From: Panicum virgatum
Lineage: Eukaryota; Streptophyta; Magnoliopsida; Poales; Poaceae
DNA length: 64,000 bases
Direction of reading: 5' to 3'
Assembly (NCBI RefSeq): GCF_016808335.1
Contig: NC_053148.1
Location: forward strand, 47,446,930 to 47,510,929
Shown: one piece after another, positions 1-12,927 of the stretch
Layout: each line of letters starts with the position of its first letter
Numbering within the stretch: position 1 is the first letter of the stretch
The notes under the pieces: model-generated
Told to the model about the DNA's origin: nothing
Database searches by the model: none
Seen by the model: only the letters and a program-made list of their open reading frames with translations
Translations under genes and position numbers: made by a program

Positions 1-535
1 AAGCCTATGCCAAAGGCAATCAGAAGCTTAAGACACTCGTTTCAGTCATGCATAGTCTTGCCCGGGTTCTCACAAGTTCAAAGTGAGCCGTCCCGAAAGC
101 TCGATCAGTGCGATAAGCAATCACACCTGGATCTTTCCATTCCATTTCAAGCACAATTCAAGCAATTTTATCAATTTTACAAGTTAAGTATCAAGAAGCT
201 ACACTAGCATGATTAAGATAGCAAAGCATATCAACACACCCTAACATGCTAGTAGCCAAGACAGGGTGACCATGTTGTCGAATTTTCAAAACAAAATAGC
301 TTAACTCAGAGGATATCATATACACAGTGGAGCAAGCTATTCATGATCACGTTTATAAACTCACACTAGCAAGCACTAGGAGGTCATAGCAATGTATACA
401 AGAATGCTAGTGCAAGTGAGGCAATGCAAAAATGATGAAATGTACAATGCAAGTGCAAAATGCAGCTACCAAACCTAGAAAAACGAAGAGAAAAAGAATC
501 AAGCCCTACAAAGCTAACCAAAGAAAAACTAGCAA
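1..535 (-). other. 3' untranslated part of the copia element
   Basis: AT-rich non-coding stretch after the RNase H stop. It should run into a polypurine tract and the 3' LTR beyond the left edge. No gene or second LTR is recognisable here. Confidence 0.5.
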
Positions 536-1357
536 CTAAAAGGGGTAACAAACCACAAGCTCCCCTTGCAAGTGAACAAAAGTCTCATGCTCAAGTGGTT
601 TGGTAAAGATATCTGCTGTTTGCCTCTCGGATGGTATATGGATCATGTCTATGTGGCCTCTCTCATGGTTATCTCGCAGGAAGTGGAACCTGATGTCTAT
701 GTGTTTGGTTCTGGAGTGGAGCACTGGATTCTTTGCAATGCAAATGGAAGACATGTTGTCTACAAAGATGGGAACCCTACCAAAACTCAACCCATAATCA
801 TGCAATGTTTGTTTCATCCAAAGAATCTGAGAGCAGTAGCTAGCAGCGGCAACGTATTTGGCTTCTGTGGAAGAGAGCGCTACACTAGCTTGCTTGCGAG
901 AGGACCACGAAACCAGCGATGTACCGAGAAAGTGACAAGTGTCGAAAGTCGACTTGCGATCCAGCCGACACCCGCCAAAATCGGCATCCGAAAAGCCAAC
1001 CAAGACAAGAGATGAATCCGCAGAATACCAAAGACCGAACTCAGGAGTGAACTTGAGGTACCTGAAGATGCATTTCACCACTTGCATGTGGGAGGTGCGC
1101 GGCGAAGCCTGATACCGCGCACAGAGGCCGACACCGAACTGAATGTCCGGCTCCATCGCTGTCAGGTACAGGAGGGAGCCTATCATGCTCTTGTACTCCT
1201 TCCGGTCCACCTCCTCGCCATCCAAGTCCTCATCAAGCGCCATCGATGCGCTGATCGTTGTCGGCTAAGGAGACAAGCCACTCATGTCGAACTTCCGCAG
1301 CAAGTCCTTGGTGTACTTGGCTTGATGAACGAACGTGCCCTGAGGAGTTTTCTTGAT
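536..1357 (-). pseudogene. copia RNase H domain (pol C-terminus)
   Basis: The last 235 codons (536-1243) read as a copia RNase H: YKSMIGSLLYLT, a SDADFGGC block (normally SDADWAGC), KSTFDTCHFLG, SLVSWSSRKQ, SSTEAKYVAAA and the tail TKHIDIRFHFLRD followed by DIFTKPL. These carry the acidic residues of the nuclease (D of SDAD, E of STEAKY). The domain is cut off from reverse transcriptase by an in-frame TAG at 1358-1360 and another stop near 1267, in the linker that normally carries the GTFVHQAKYTKDLLRKF block, which is still readable. The role would have been to degrade the RNA template during reverse transcription. Confidence 0.85.
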
Positions 1358-2103
1358 CTACTGCCCGAGGAAAAACTGCAGCTCACCCATCATGCTCATC
1401 TCGAACTCCCTGGACATCTGCTCAGAAAACTTGGAAACAAGAGCGTGAGAAGAGCCACCAAAGATGATATCATCCACGTAAATCTGAACCAATAAAAAGT
1501 CAGAGCCAGAGCGCATGAGGAACAAGGTTTTATCAACACATCCCATTTTAAAACCTTGAGCAAGCAAAAAGTTTTTAAGCCTATCGTACCAAACTCTAGG
1601 TGCCTGTTTCAAACCGTAAAGAGCTTTCTGAAGTTTATAAAATCGGTTTGGAAACTTGGGATTTTCAAAACTAGGGGGTTGTTTCACATAAACTTCCTTT
1701 TCAATAAAACCATTTAAGAAGGCGGATTTCACATACATTTGGAAAACTTTAAAACCCTTGGAAGTAGCAAATGCAAGAAAAATTCGAATCGCTTCTAAGC
1801 GTGCTACCGGGGCAAAAGTTTCCTCATAATCTATCCCTTCCTTTTGGCAAAACCCCTGGGTTACAAGTCGAGCCTTGTTCCGCACAACCAACCCATCTTC
1901 ACCTTGCTTGTTCTTGAAAACCCACTTGGTTCGAATGGGGTTACAAGCAGGCGGAGGCTCAACCAGAACCCAAACCTGATTCATTTCAAAATTTTCGAGT
2001 TCCTCATGCATGGCATTGACCCAATAGGAGTCAGAAAGTGCGCGTCCAACATCTTTGGGCTCAAAAGAAGCAACAAATGCCGAATGAGTAAAGCCAGCGA
2101 TAC
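1358..2103 (-). pseudogene. copia reverse transcriptase domain
   Basis: Strong match by eye to the copia reverse transcriptase: KWVFKNKQGEDG, KARLVTQGFCQKEGIDYEET, FAPVARLEAIRIFLAFA, FQMYVKSAFLNG (first catalytic Asp of the usual DVKSAFLNG replaced by Tyr), ALYGLKQAPRVWYDRL and the YVDDIIFG catalytic box. The domain would copy element RNA into cDNA. It is separated from the integrase by the solo LTR at 2109-3324; the reading frame on either side stays in register when the LTR and one target copy are ignored. The lost first Asp and the TAG at its end show it is inactive. Confidence 0.88.
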
Positions 2104-2108
2104 ATGTT

Positions 2109-3324
2109 TGTTGTCGGTCAAAACCCACCGGCGAGTAGTGACAGGCAACACGAGGAGCCGGGAGGCTGCCGGGGCGCTGGCTGGCACCGATCCCTCGGTC
2201 AACAGCCCAGATCCTGGCACAAATCGTCGCTTCCGGAGATGCAGGGCGTGCCACCTGATCTATACCCGATCAGGAGGGTGCGAACGTGCCTTTGACGATT
2301 TGCCTACAAACACAGACATGTGTAAACATTAGTCCGAGCCGTGGTCGGCTCCCCGGAACGACTCTTGCATCGGCTTTAAAGAGCCGATCGAGTCCCGGTG
2401 TTAGATTGGATCTGCATATGCAGATGGTAATGGATAAAGCAAATAACTGCAAAAACTGCTTCAATTAAATCTAGCTAATCTAATCCACGACGGTAAAAGC
2501 TTCACTGCTAGATCGGAACATCCTATACGTAGTTAGGCCTAACGAGCGTAAAAGATAACCGAACCTTGACCAGAAAAGAGGCCAAAGAAAAAGCGAAAAC
2601 CGATTCCCGGATCAATCCCTATTAAGATCATGGCAAAGCATCTAATACATCGCCGGATCGTCCAACCCGTTTGCAAGGCCTAAACTAGCAGATATTACGC
2701 CAATTCTTAAGTATAAGAACTAACCATAACAGATTAGATCTACTAGATAAAAAGGAGCAGAGTGTCATCTCTACGCGACTAATTCCATGCAACGAGAATT
2801 AGTATAAGATTAAAACATGATCGCGCAGAGATGACATGATGTTCGTAGATGATAAGCAACAAAAGCACGATAAATCTACTAAAAATCAAGCTATGAAAAT
2901 CAGGATAACTAGCACTACTCGCCATCAAAAATGCTTCAGTATGAGTAATACCAAGGTTAAAGCAAGAACAATGCTGCCCTGATCGCAAGAAGCGATCAGG
3001 GCAGCATGGCGCTTACTTGGACGAAACCCTAGAATTAGGGGTGGCGGTGCGCCGAGAGTTGTTGTTTGCAAAACGTGATGACGTTCCCCTTTGAAAAATG
3101 TCATAGAGTACATATTTATAGTCCGGAGACTTGGACAACAATCTAAACTAACGTGTCCATATCGGACTCTATCTCTAACTCAAACTGAACTAAATCTAAA
3201 GATACATGGCCCACATGGCCCAAACGCTCACGCAGGAGCCGATTCGTAAGCCTCCTTTAATTTCTTCATTAAGCCCAACTCACTCGCGGCCCATTAATTA
3301 ACCTGTTAATTTATGGCGATAACA
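2109..3324 (-). mobile_element. Solo LTR inserted in the copia pol gene
   Basis: 1216-bp insert ending TGTTATCGCC...CCGACAACA on the minus strand, i.e. canonical TG...CA LTR ends. It is flanked by a perfect 5-bp target duplication, ATGTT at 2104-2108 and 3325-3329. A TATA motif (TATAAATA, minus strand, near 3111-3119) lies in the expected promoter part, which fixes the orientation as minus. No internal retroviral sequence remains, so this is a solo LTR made by LTR-LTR recombination. Family not recognised; length and ends fit Ty3/gypsy. Confidence 0.88.
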
Positions 3325-3329
3325 ATGTT

Positions 3330-4262
3330 ACCTTAGACCTTGTGACTCGCTCGTTAAGATCACCTAGCATCTGTTGAGGTGGATGACGACGCTGAATGTG
3401 TCGCGGTGCTTTCCTTGTCGAAGTCGCCTCCTCCTCAACCAAAACTGGTGTCTCCTCAGGTGCAGCTGGTGAAGGCTGAGTCACCTGCTCGATCGGCCCC
3501 CGGGAAGTGGTTGTAGTCGGGTCGGGGCCGTCATCAACGTCCGAGCTCGTGGCGGAGGCGGCAGGGTCCATAGCACGCGTGGTAGCCTCATCATCACCCT
3601 CCGCAGCTTCTTCCTCCTCATCTTCAAAGATGGAGGTGCCGAGCTCATCATGTTCTGCAACTTCAAAGACAGAAGCATTGCACGGTGCAGTCTCGTCGAA
3701 AGTGACTTCACAAGTCTCTCTGACGATGTTAGTATCAATAATCAACACACGGTAGGCTCTGGAATGAGAAGCATAACCGAGAAAAATTCCGTCAGACGAG
3801 CGAGACTCAAATTTGTCAGTCTTTCCTTCTTTTAGCACAAAACACTGGCAACCGAAAACTCTGAGATGGTCAACACGGGGCTGGCGTCCAAATCGCAACT
3901 CATAAGAAGTCTTGTGCATGAAAGCACGCAAGAAAATACGATTGGACACATAACAAGCAGTGTTAACCGCCTCAGCCCAGTACTTTCTAGGAGTCCTATG
4001 CTCATCAAGCATCATCCCAGCCATCTCAACCAGCGTCCGATTCTTCCATTCTACAACCACATTCTGCTGTGGAGTGTAGGGGGGAAGAATACTAGTGTTC
4101 AAGACCTTGGTCACTGCAAAAGGTGTCAAAATGAGCATTTTTTAATTCTGTGCCATTGTCACTGCGAATCGCTCTCATGGCATGGGGTAGCTTGTTTTTC
4201 AACCTCAAGATCAAGTCAACCAAGAAAACCCGATCGCGAGGTAAAATCCGGCAAACCAAATC
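3330..4262 (-). pseudogene. copia integrase, internally deleted
   Basis: Reads RAIRSDNGTE (second Asp of the DDE core), then PYTPQQNVVVEWKNRTLVEM (the Glu region, normally NGVVERKNR), AVNTACYVSNRIFLR, YELRFGRQPRVDHLRVFGC and DGIFLGYASHSRAYRV. The HHCC zinc-binding N-terminus and the first catalytic Asp are absent: the frame passes directly from the end of the protease linker to FLVDLILRLKN near 4225, so roughly 100 or more residues are missing. A TGA near 4263 and a stop before 3311 add to the damage. It could not catalyse integration. Confidence 0.85.
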
Positions 4263-4556
4263 TCATCTGGAATCTAAAACACGAGAACAACCCTCCTTGA
4301 AGCGAAGTTCAAACCCCTCATCAAGAAGTTGCGAAACAGAGAGCAAATTGAACCCAATGTTCGAAACCAAAGCAACTTCTCTCAGGGTAAAGCGATCGGA
4401 AACACGTACAACGCCAATTTCACGTACCTTTCCTCTTCCATTGTCCCCGAATACAATGTACTCCTTTGAGCGCATCGGGGTGAGGCTGGAGAACCACTTG
4501 TCATTCCCGGTCATATGGCGCGAACAACCGGAGTCCATGATCCACCTGTTCTCCAA
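4263..4556 (-). pseudogene. copia aspartic protease domain
   Basis: Contains WIMDSGCSRHMTG, the copia retropepsin active-site block (D-S-G), followed by the conserved segments EYIVFGDNGRGKVREIGVV and VALVSNIGFNLLSVSQL. It would process the Gag-Pol polyprotein. The frame is cut on both sides: by a TGA near 4263 and by a frame change upstream near 4560. Confidence 0.85.
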
Positions 4557-4750
4557 GCCTCCGGAGACAAAGAGTGAGCAAATGTCTCAACACTGGGGTT
4601 AGGAAAGTGTGAAGCAAACCAGTGTCGAGCCATTTGCTCCACAGAAGGGTAAGCAAAATCAAGCAAAGCGTATCCCCCGTCCCGTCTACCGCGAGCCTGA
4701 CGACCACCACCGCGAGGAAAGCGTGGTGTCTCGTAACCTCCTCCAAAGCC

Positions 4751-5908
4751 TCAATCCCGTGGTCCATAGCCATACTGAGGACGACCAGGAGCACGACCGG
4801 CAAAGCGACCACCCGCTGGAGCATGGTAATCACCACCGTCTCCCTGTCCTCCACCTACACGGCGCGCCCTAGCATCTTGCCTACCACCACGCCGAGGAGG
4901 ACCATGCACTCGAGCAGAGTACATGTCCGAGTTACGTCTCTCCTGCTCACGCCTCACAACCCGCTTCCTCCTAAAGCAAAACTCCTCCAAGTGACCGCCT
5001 CTGTGACAGTACTCGCAGTGGTACCTCACCTCTCTCTTGGGAGGTGGAGGCCCCACCTTTGGACGGAAAGGAGTAGCCCCCTTCTTCTGGGCAACCTGGG
5101 CTGTGACAGCATGGAGCGTATCGAGGGGATTCCTCAGCTCATTGGGCTTTGAAACCCAAACCTGCTTCTGTGGAGGTGCTTTTGGTTGTTCTTTCAGCAC
5201 ACCCTCCACGGGGTCAACAAGCGAAGGCTGCGTGCTCGTACTAGCAGTGTTTAGAGCACTCGGAACTCCAGCAGCCTTGCCGATCTTACCATACAGCATG
5301 TCAAAGTCTGACTGCGTGTAGGTGTAACCTACCCCAAACCCATCTCCACGCTTAAACTGTTTGATCATCATGCCCAACTGCGGCTTACGACCAGAAACCC
5401 AACTAAGAATCGCCCTAAGATATGTGTTCTCATTCTCCAAGTTGGCTTTCTCTACCGCAAGATCATCCAAGTCAGAAATCAGACCAGGGCAAACAAGACA
5501 ATCAATAGGTGGGCTAGACTCCACGTCAGAAAGCGAAGTTTTAGCAACATCTAAGTTCGCGACGTTCTCATCATGCTTGGCACGGAGAGCAACAAGATCA
5601 TTCATGTGAGATATGCAGCCAGCGCACTCATCCTCACTAGATTTCTCCCTAGCACAAGCCAGCTCAGCCCTAAGCTTTCTACGCTCTCTAGCTGCTTCCT
5701 TAAGCAGCCTCTTCTGGTTGTCAAGAGCGGCGTACAACTCCCTAACCTCTGTATCAATCAGATCGATCGTGGAGTTTACCTCTGAATCGCTCTCGGATCT
5801 AGAAAAAAAGCCGGAGTACGTCAGTGTAGCATGTCCACCCGAAGACGCACGAGCACCATCGGCTTCGCCCGCCATGGTGCAGAAGCTCTTGCGCCGACCG
5901 GCCGCCAA
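4751..5908 (-). pseudogene. C-terminal Gag extension with coiled coil and zinc knuckle
   Basis: A 385-codon open frame. The N-terminal third is heptad-like and charged (LYAALDNQKRLLKEAARERR, later DDLAVEKANLENENTYLRA), predicting coiled coil. Around residue 300 sits a CCHC knuckle, CEYCHRGGHLEEFC, followed by an Arg/Gly-rich basic tail. Such a long Gag with coiled coil before the protease is described for Sireviruses. It is out of frame with the N-terminal Gag part (5821-7092), so a frameshift lies near 5900-6200. It continues in another frame towards the protease. Confidence 0.7.
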
Positions 5909-7092
5909 GCAAAGGCCGATGAAGCCGGTGGCTTCCTTGTCCCGCTTCTTCTTCTCCTTGTCGTCATCGTCGGAGGTCGGTGAAGAAGAGCGGTCGGTGT
6001 CGGAGCTCTTGTCGAGGTCGCTGAGCTGCGCCAGGAAGGCCTTCTACCGCTTCTTGGCCTTGTACTGGAAGTGCTTCTTAAGCGACTCCTTGTCGAAGCG
6101 TCCTCCCCGGTCACGACTGTGGTGCTTGTGGCGCTGACGCTCCTTGTTGGAGCCTCACTCGTCGCGGTCGCGGTGGCGTAGTATTCGAAGGAGTTGTTCT
6201 GGCCACCGCCGAACTTCTTGGGGCAATCGGCGGTGAAGTGGTTCAGATCGCCGCAGTTGTAGCACCCGGGGTTCTTCTTCCTCTGCCTGTTGTGGTAGAC
6301 GCGCTGGAACTTGCTGATGAGGAGGCACAAGTCGTCGTCGCCCAGCGTCTCCAGCTGCTCATCTGAAACAGAAGGCAAAGAGGCAAGAGAAAAGCTAAGA
6401 GCAGAGTTAGCGTTAGAACTCGATCCACCTGGGCCAGTCACAAGAGTGACGCTCTTGGAAGGAGGGGCACCATTGAGCTTGGCTCGTGTCTGGTTATCCA
6501 CCTCCGTGGCCTTGAGCTTGCTGAAAAGCTCGTTCACGGTCAGAGTCTCATAGCCTACAGACTCAATGATCGTGTTCAACTTGAGATCCCACACAGAGCG
6601 GTCAAGTGCGTAGAGCAACTTGAGAGCCTTCTCGTGCTCTGTGTACTCAAGGGCACCAGCAGATCTGTTCGCATTGACTTTGTTCACAATCGACTGAAAT
6701 CGACTGAACATCAAGTCAATGCTCTCACCCGGCTCCTGTGTGAAGTTCTCGTATTCACGCCGGTGAGTCTCGAACAGTCTGGCCTTCACCTGAGGTGTAC
6801 CCTCGTGGTAGTTCTCAAGGCACGTCCAAATTTTGTGGGCTTCCTGAAAACCCTGGACGCGTGAGAACTCCGCACGAGAAACGCCAACGAACAAGGCATT
6901 GACGGCCTTGGCGTTAGCCTCGTGCTGGGTCACCTGGAGAGGTGTGGTCCGAACATCAAGCACCTCGTAAATCTGGTTCGTGGTAATCTCCCTGACATCG
7001 GCTCCCATGCTCTGCAGGAAGGCTCTCATGCGAACCTTCCAGTAGGCATAGTTCTCGCCGGGAAACACCGAGATCTTACCAAGACTCGCCAT
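5821..7092 (-). pseudogene. copia Gag, N-terminal part
   Basis: Starts at an ATG 51 bp past the primer-binding site. It reads MASLGKISVFPGENYAYWKV, the usual copia Gag start (F-x-G-x-NY-x-x-W), then the Gag core with LFETHRREYENFTQEPGESI and FSRFQSIVNKVNA, and a CCHC nucleocapsid knuckle CYNCGDLNHFTADC near residue 280. After about residue 300 (below 6200) the sequence turns into a Ser/Thr/Arg-rich run that is not Gag-like, marking a frameshift. The protein would form the particle shell. Confidence 0.85.
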
Positions 7093-7142
7093 GGTCGCCG
7101 AGTGGTTTTCGAACCAGTTAAGGTACTGAAAACCTCAACCAA

Positions 7143-7154
7143 GCTCTGATACCA
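7143..7154 (-). other. Primer-binding site (initiator tRNA-Met)
   Basis: Minus strand TGGTATCAGAGC, the complement of the 3' end of plant initiator methionine tRNA. It lies 2 bp from the LTR end TGAGGG (plus strand, 7157), exactly where a copia element primes minus-strand DNA synthesis. Confidence 0.93.
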
Positions 7155-7156
7155 AT

Positions 7157-8755
7157 TGAGGGACCGAAGCCGGCGACCAGAGGGGGGTGAATGGGAGCCG
7201 ATCAAAATTTCTTCGAAATTCGAATCGTCGGCCAATGTCTCAAAATCACCCAAGCCCTCAAGCATTCTGACCAATGTTTGGAGTAGCTATTGAGAAGCTA
7301 AACCAACACAAGAGGCCACGAACGAGCGAGCGAAACCACGAAGCAAATCGAGAGAAACCACAGAACTGATCTGCCAGGACCGGTCTGACCGGTGCACTGG
7401 ACCGGTCTGATCGGTCGCGGCTGTTCAAAAAAACTAGCAGACCGGTCTGACCGGTCTTGCCTACCGGTCTGACCGGTGGCATCCAGAAAACCCTCGAAAA
7501 CTTGGATTCAAACGATGAATCTCAACCAAACGACCACGAAAATCGATGAAACTTGGGGGATAGCTTCGCCCCTACCCCGTGAACATATCCCTAAGAGATC
7601 TCGTCCAAAAAATCAACAAATCTTGAGAATTCGAAGGGAGATCAAGAAGGATTGGGGTTTCCTCAAAAACTCAAGAACTCCAATTATGACGAGCTAGCGA
7701 TTCCAGAAGGTTTGGCACGAGGCTAAAAGCAGAGGAACCACTACAAAGAGCTCATGGAATCGTCGCAATCGTGTGCACCAAAAACGAATCCAAAATCCAT
7801 CACAAACGGGCACAAAAATGACGAGATTGGATCGATTCAAAAGCCCAAAGGGCACAAAGAGGATGGGGCCTCCTTTCCCAATCAAATCCAATACAAACTC
7901 TCACTAATCCATGGACTAATTCTACTCTAAAGAGAAGAACAGAGGGAGGGAGACACAGGGGCGGCGGCCTGGAGAACAGAAGAGTTCACGAACTGATTAA
8001 AAAAGCCGCAATTAACCTAACACAAGTGAAGGGGTATTTATACCCGCGGGACCGGTCAAACCGGTACGCTGGACCGGTCAGACCGGTTGATTAGACCGGT
8101 CAGACCGGTGTCAGGGACCGGTCAGACCGGTTGGCCTGCAGCACCCCCTGTACACGATCTCATCCGACGGTCGAGGTTCTTTCTTCGAAACGAAGTCTTC
8201 TCCGCGATGCCGCCATCTTAATGAAGATCAGGTCCACAATTTTGGAGGGTCCGCGAAACCCGGGTAGGTGGCCGGTTTTGAGAAAACCGCCAAAACCTCA
8301 CGCGCGGGAAGATTCCCGCCTCCACGCCGTGGCCCTAGACGCCGTTACCGTCTCGGCCTTCTGACGGCCCTAGACGCCACCCGACGCCCATCACCTCATC
8401 GCCCGCAGCGAACCCCTAGACGCCGTCGACACTCGTTGCCTCCATCAGTCCCGAGACCGACGCCCGTGCCTCCACGACTTGGCGTCTTCAACCGCCGTCC
8501 CCCTCCTTGGTTTTGTGGCGCAAACCAAGAAACCCGCCTTCCGTCGCCGCTTGCGCCCTTGATCCAGGAGTGGACGCCACAGCTGCCGCCCGGTCCGAGC
8601 TCCGGTCCCGGCTGCCCTTCACCGCCGTCCACCGCACGGTCCATCAGCCCAGCACCTCCACGGCAGCTCCCCGTCGACACTCGACGCCCGTGTACCTGCA
8701 ATCCAAAGACCAAGCGCACGATCACACCGCATGGTTGACAATTCACTCATCACAA
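7157..8755 (-). repeat. 5' LTR of the copia element
   Basis: Begins (plus strand) TGAGGGACC next to the primer-binding site. It contains two clusters of the palindromic unit GACCGGTCTGACCGGTC (7376-7480 and 8043-8132). The minus-strand TATA motif lies between the second cluster and the internal part. The far end is inferred at about 8755 because GC-rich sequence continues to ...CATCACA with no break; a shorter LTR ending at 8154 (...TGTACA) cannot be excluded. The long open frames inside 8268-8764 are composition artefacts. The other LTR needed to settle the end is outside the window. Confidence 0.65.
8034..8043 (-). promoter_or_regulatory. TATA box of the copia LTR
   Basis: Minus strand GTATAAATAC, preceded by the upstream cluster of GACCGGTC palindromes, which may be regulatory repeats of the U3 region (inference). 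Confidence 0.6.
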
Positions 8756-10184
8756 GCAGGTTAGAGTACTCTCAGGGAGTATGCTGCAGGCTGGAGCAAA
8801 GCTGCTGCCGGCCGTTCCTGCATCTCTCGCGAACTTTGCTTAGCCATTTGGCAACCCATCGAAGCGTCGGAGATCTTACAAAGCGGGGTAATCAGAAGAT
8901 GCCGCAGCAACAAGTTGGAACGGCGGCGCAAACCAGACCACGCACCGCTTGCGAAGCGTCCCGACTCATCTTCACCCACCATGTCGCGCGACCATTTCCG
9001 CGAAGCCAGCCAAGCCAGCGTCGTGCCCACAGTCACAAAAGTTTCCGGATCGATGGATCGAGAAACGTATATGTGGAACGTTTTACGTTGTTTGAAAGTG
9101 ATTTAAACACTACTATTAAGACAAAGAGTTTCCGGAATGAGGAATGTGGCACCGTACCACGTTCCCCGGTGACTGGTGGGACTGGTCGCGCCACGGAGCA
9201 GCGTACCCACCTCCAGCCCAGAAAGGCAACAGCTGAACCTGAACGACGGAATCGCGAGCGGCGCGCCTCCCCGGTTCCTCGCCGGTGGTGCCCGCGGGGC
9301 GGCGGCGGCGGCGTGGCTGCACGGTTACACCCTCCAGCGCACACGGCTCGCGAAAATGGCAGCCGCATGCCAGAGGCGCTCGGCCAGTCATCAGGATCTC
9401 TCTTGCTTTCGTCCAAATCCGACCACAGAGGCACCTAATTTCGGATTGATGCATTCATCCGGCAATCGCAAACAGGGGACACTTTGGACGCTGACGCTGA
9501 CGTCCAACGGGCAACGTAGACACCGATTTGATAGGCTGGAGATGATGCCATGATGGTGGATGACTGTAATCTGAACGAAGTGATCGGTCGTGGGAGGATG
9601 ACGGATAATCTGGTCATCAAGCTCTCTTTCTCTCTCTGGAGTTTGAACAGCGGGATGATCCCTCGCGTCTTGTAAAGATCATGTCTAGAAAGTGTGTTTG
9701 GTTCGAAGGATGGAATGTCGAAATGTTCGCCGCTTCTCGTAAACAAAGTGTTGTTTTATTTCAAGGAATTGTGTTCTAACTTGTAACCACGCGATCTAGG
9801 ATTTTCTTTACTTCTCAGGTCATATATGCCGTCGATTCACTTCTGTCAGCTGTCACTGCTGCATCCTTGTAAGCTAGAAGCTTGCTACTAAACAAGACAA
9901 CTGCTTTCTTCAGCCACGGCTTCTAAACTCATCATATGGTGAGGTGGATTCCTGCATTTTTTTTTGTACTTCAAGCTAAAGCAGAAAACGTGCCATAATA
10001 ACAAGCGTAGTCAATTTTGGTTATCCCTTCACACACAGCTGAAATGCTGAATCAAAATGAACACTTTGCCATGGCGGCAGCCCTCTGTTTGAGACAGGCG
10101 TCAACAACTCAAAACTCAAAAGGGACGATGTTTTTGTAGTGTTGGTGGTGGGCCCGGTGGCCCAGTTCGTTGCCTCCCTGGTGG
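8756..10184. other. Upstream region of protease gene 1, no gene seen
   Basis: No coding sequence could be supported. A GC-rich part at about 9,110-9,450 resembles 21,000-21,210 (shared pieces such as the GCGGCGGCGGCG-TGGCTGCACG and GCGCACACGG regions), suggesting old shared upstream sequence of the protease paralogues. From 10,083 the sequence CCTCTGTTTGAGACAGGCGT also occurs at 22,495, left of MULE 1, and marks the common proximal promoter of genes 1 and 2. Confidence 0.5.
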
Positions 10185-10192
10185 CTATAAAT
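10185..10192 (+). promoter_or_regulatory. TATA box of protease gene 1
   Basis: CTATAAAT, 159 bp before the ATG and preceded by GGTGGGCCCGGTGGCCCAGTT, of which nearly the same run precedes the TATA box of gene 2 at 25,883. Conservation between paralogues supports it as the core promoter. Confidence 0.75.
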
Positions 10193-10350
10193 TGATCGGC
10201 TCGTTTCAGACGCTAAGCCATCACTGCAGCGCATCAGTTCAGACTTCAGAGAGAGACTCCTCTCGTCGCCTCCTCCCGCTCGCCTCTTGCCATAATGCCA
10301 TCTCTCGCCGATCGAGATTGAGGTCATCCCAAACCAGTCCAGGGATCGCC

Positions 10351-11843
<1,493 letters not shown>

Positions 11844-11979
11844 GCCCCCTTGGTGTGGGATGTGGACTCTAGATTTGCTCGTTTACAAGTGTGTTGTGGT
11901 GAATCGTGATGCGTTTACACCGGGAATGAGTATTGATGAAATTATGTAACGAATAAATATATTATCTTATTATTTGGCT

Positions 11980-12175
11980 AACAAACGAAGCCTCCACGTT
12001 CGCTTTCAAGACCTAGAAATTTTCACGTTAATTGGAAAAAATAGAAAAAATAAAAATTACCCACCACTACCGTTATGATAAAATTACCCTAAAATACCCA
12101 TGTGCCTAATTTAAAATCACCCACCAATGCCATTATGAAAAATTAAATATAAAATATCATTTAGCTATGTATCAA
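11980..12175. repeat. Helitron-type 5' debris
   Basis: AT-rich stretch holding CCTCCACGTTCGC, AAATTTTCACGTTAATTGG and CACCCACCAATGCC-like segments, resembling the repeats just inside the next element. Probably the 5' remnant of an older related Helitron. No coding potential. Confidence 0.35.
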
Positions 12176-12195
12176 TCTATTATATTAATAAGGGA

Positions 12196-12482
12196 GTGTT
12201 AGAAGAAGCTAAAAAAACCACCACGTTCGTCGAGAGGGTCAAAAAATTCTCACGTTAATCTAAAAAAGAGAAGAATTTGCACCGTCGGATTTTATGAAGA
12301 TCTAATGGTCTATATTAACCTAAAGAGTCCAAGCCAAATACTAGAAGAAGCTAAAAAAGCCACCACGTTCGTCGTGAGAGTCTAGAAATTCCCACGTTAA
12401 TCTAAAAAGAAAAGGATTTGCACCGTCGGATTTTATGAAGATCTAAGGGTCTATATTAACCTAAAGAGTCCAAGCCAAATAC
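12196..12482 (+). repeat. Two diverged tandem copies of a 145-bp unit
   Basis: Each copy runs AGAAGAAGCTAAAAAA, CCACCACGTTCGTCG, CACGTTAATCTAAAAA, TTTGCACCGTCGGATTTTAT and CCTAAAGAGTCCAAGCCAAA (12196-12340 and 12342-12482). Typical of the 5' subterminal part of grass Helitrons. Confidence 0.7.
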
Positions 12483-12589
12483 GAATTATAAATATAACTA
12501 GATTAGGAATCTAAAAATAAGCAATTCATCAACGTGATACATACTGTCTTTATATATGTTTCCTTTTCTTTTCTATCTCTTTCCCCCCA

Positions 12590-12668
12590 CGAAGATGTAT
12601 ATGATACGGAGGAGTAGATGAGATGAGGCACGAAGATGTATAGGATACGGAGGAGTAGATGAGATGAG
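12590..12668 (+). repeat. Direct repeat of about 40 bp, two copies
   Basis: The unit CGAAGATGTATATGATACGG plus AGGAGTAGATGAGATGAG occurs twice in a row with one internal base change. Confidence 0.75.
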
Positions 12669-12927
12669 AACTGAGAAGCCTGCCGGCCAGCATCTCAAAA
12701 GGTCCTCATCAGCTTGCACGCTGCTAGGCCATCTTTTGTGCGCTCAAAGCTCATGTAGGACACAGTGGCGACTCCATTTGCAAAGGCAAGGCTGGCGACT
12801 CCATTTGCCCTAGATACTAGGGTTGCAAGGCATTGAGCCACGGGGTAAACTTCGAGACAAAACAATAGCAACATCCCTGCTCTAGCCGGACAAGAAAGCG
12901 AACGGCCGGGTAGCACTAGGCCGCGCC

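Larger units (their letters stand above)
1..8755 (-). mobile_element. Sirevirus-like Ty1/copia retrotransposon, 3' end outside window
   Basis: Minus-strand element in copia order: LTR (7157 to about 8755), primer-binding site, Gag, protease, integrase, reverse transcriptase, RNase H. The domain order PR-INT-RT-RH identifies Ty1/copia. The long Gag with a coiled-coil-rich extension and a second zinc knuckle suggests the Sirevirus/Maximus lineage (inference). The coding part is broken by frameshifts, stop codons, an integrase deletion and an inserted solo LTR, so it is dead for autonomous movement. The 3' LTR is not in the window: no second copy of the TGAGGGACC end is seen in 1-535. The right boundary is less sure than the left end of the LTR. 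Confidence 0.85.

Noticed and set aside
7157..8154. Ending the copia LTR at TGTACA (8154)
   Set aside because: Possible TG end, but the GC-rich sequence continues as one unit to about 8755; kept only as an alternative.
8268..8764. Open frames of 85-156 codons on both strands
   Set aside because: They fall in the GC-rich part of the copia LTR; composition only.
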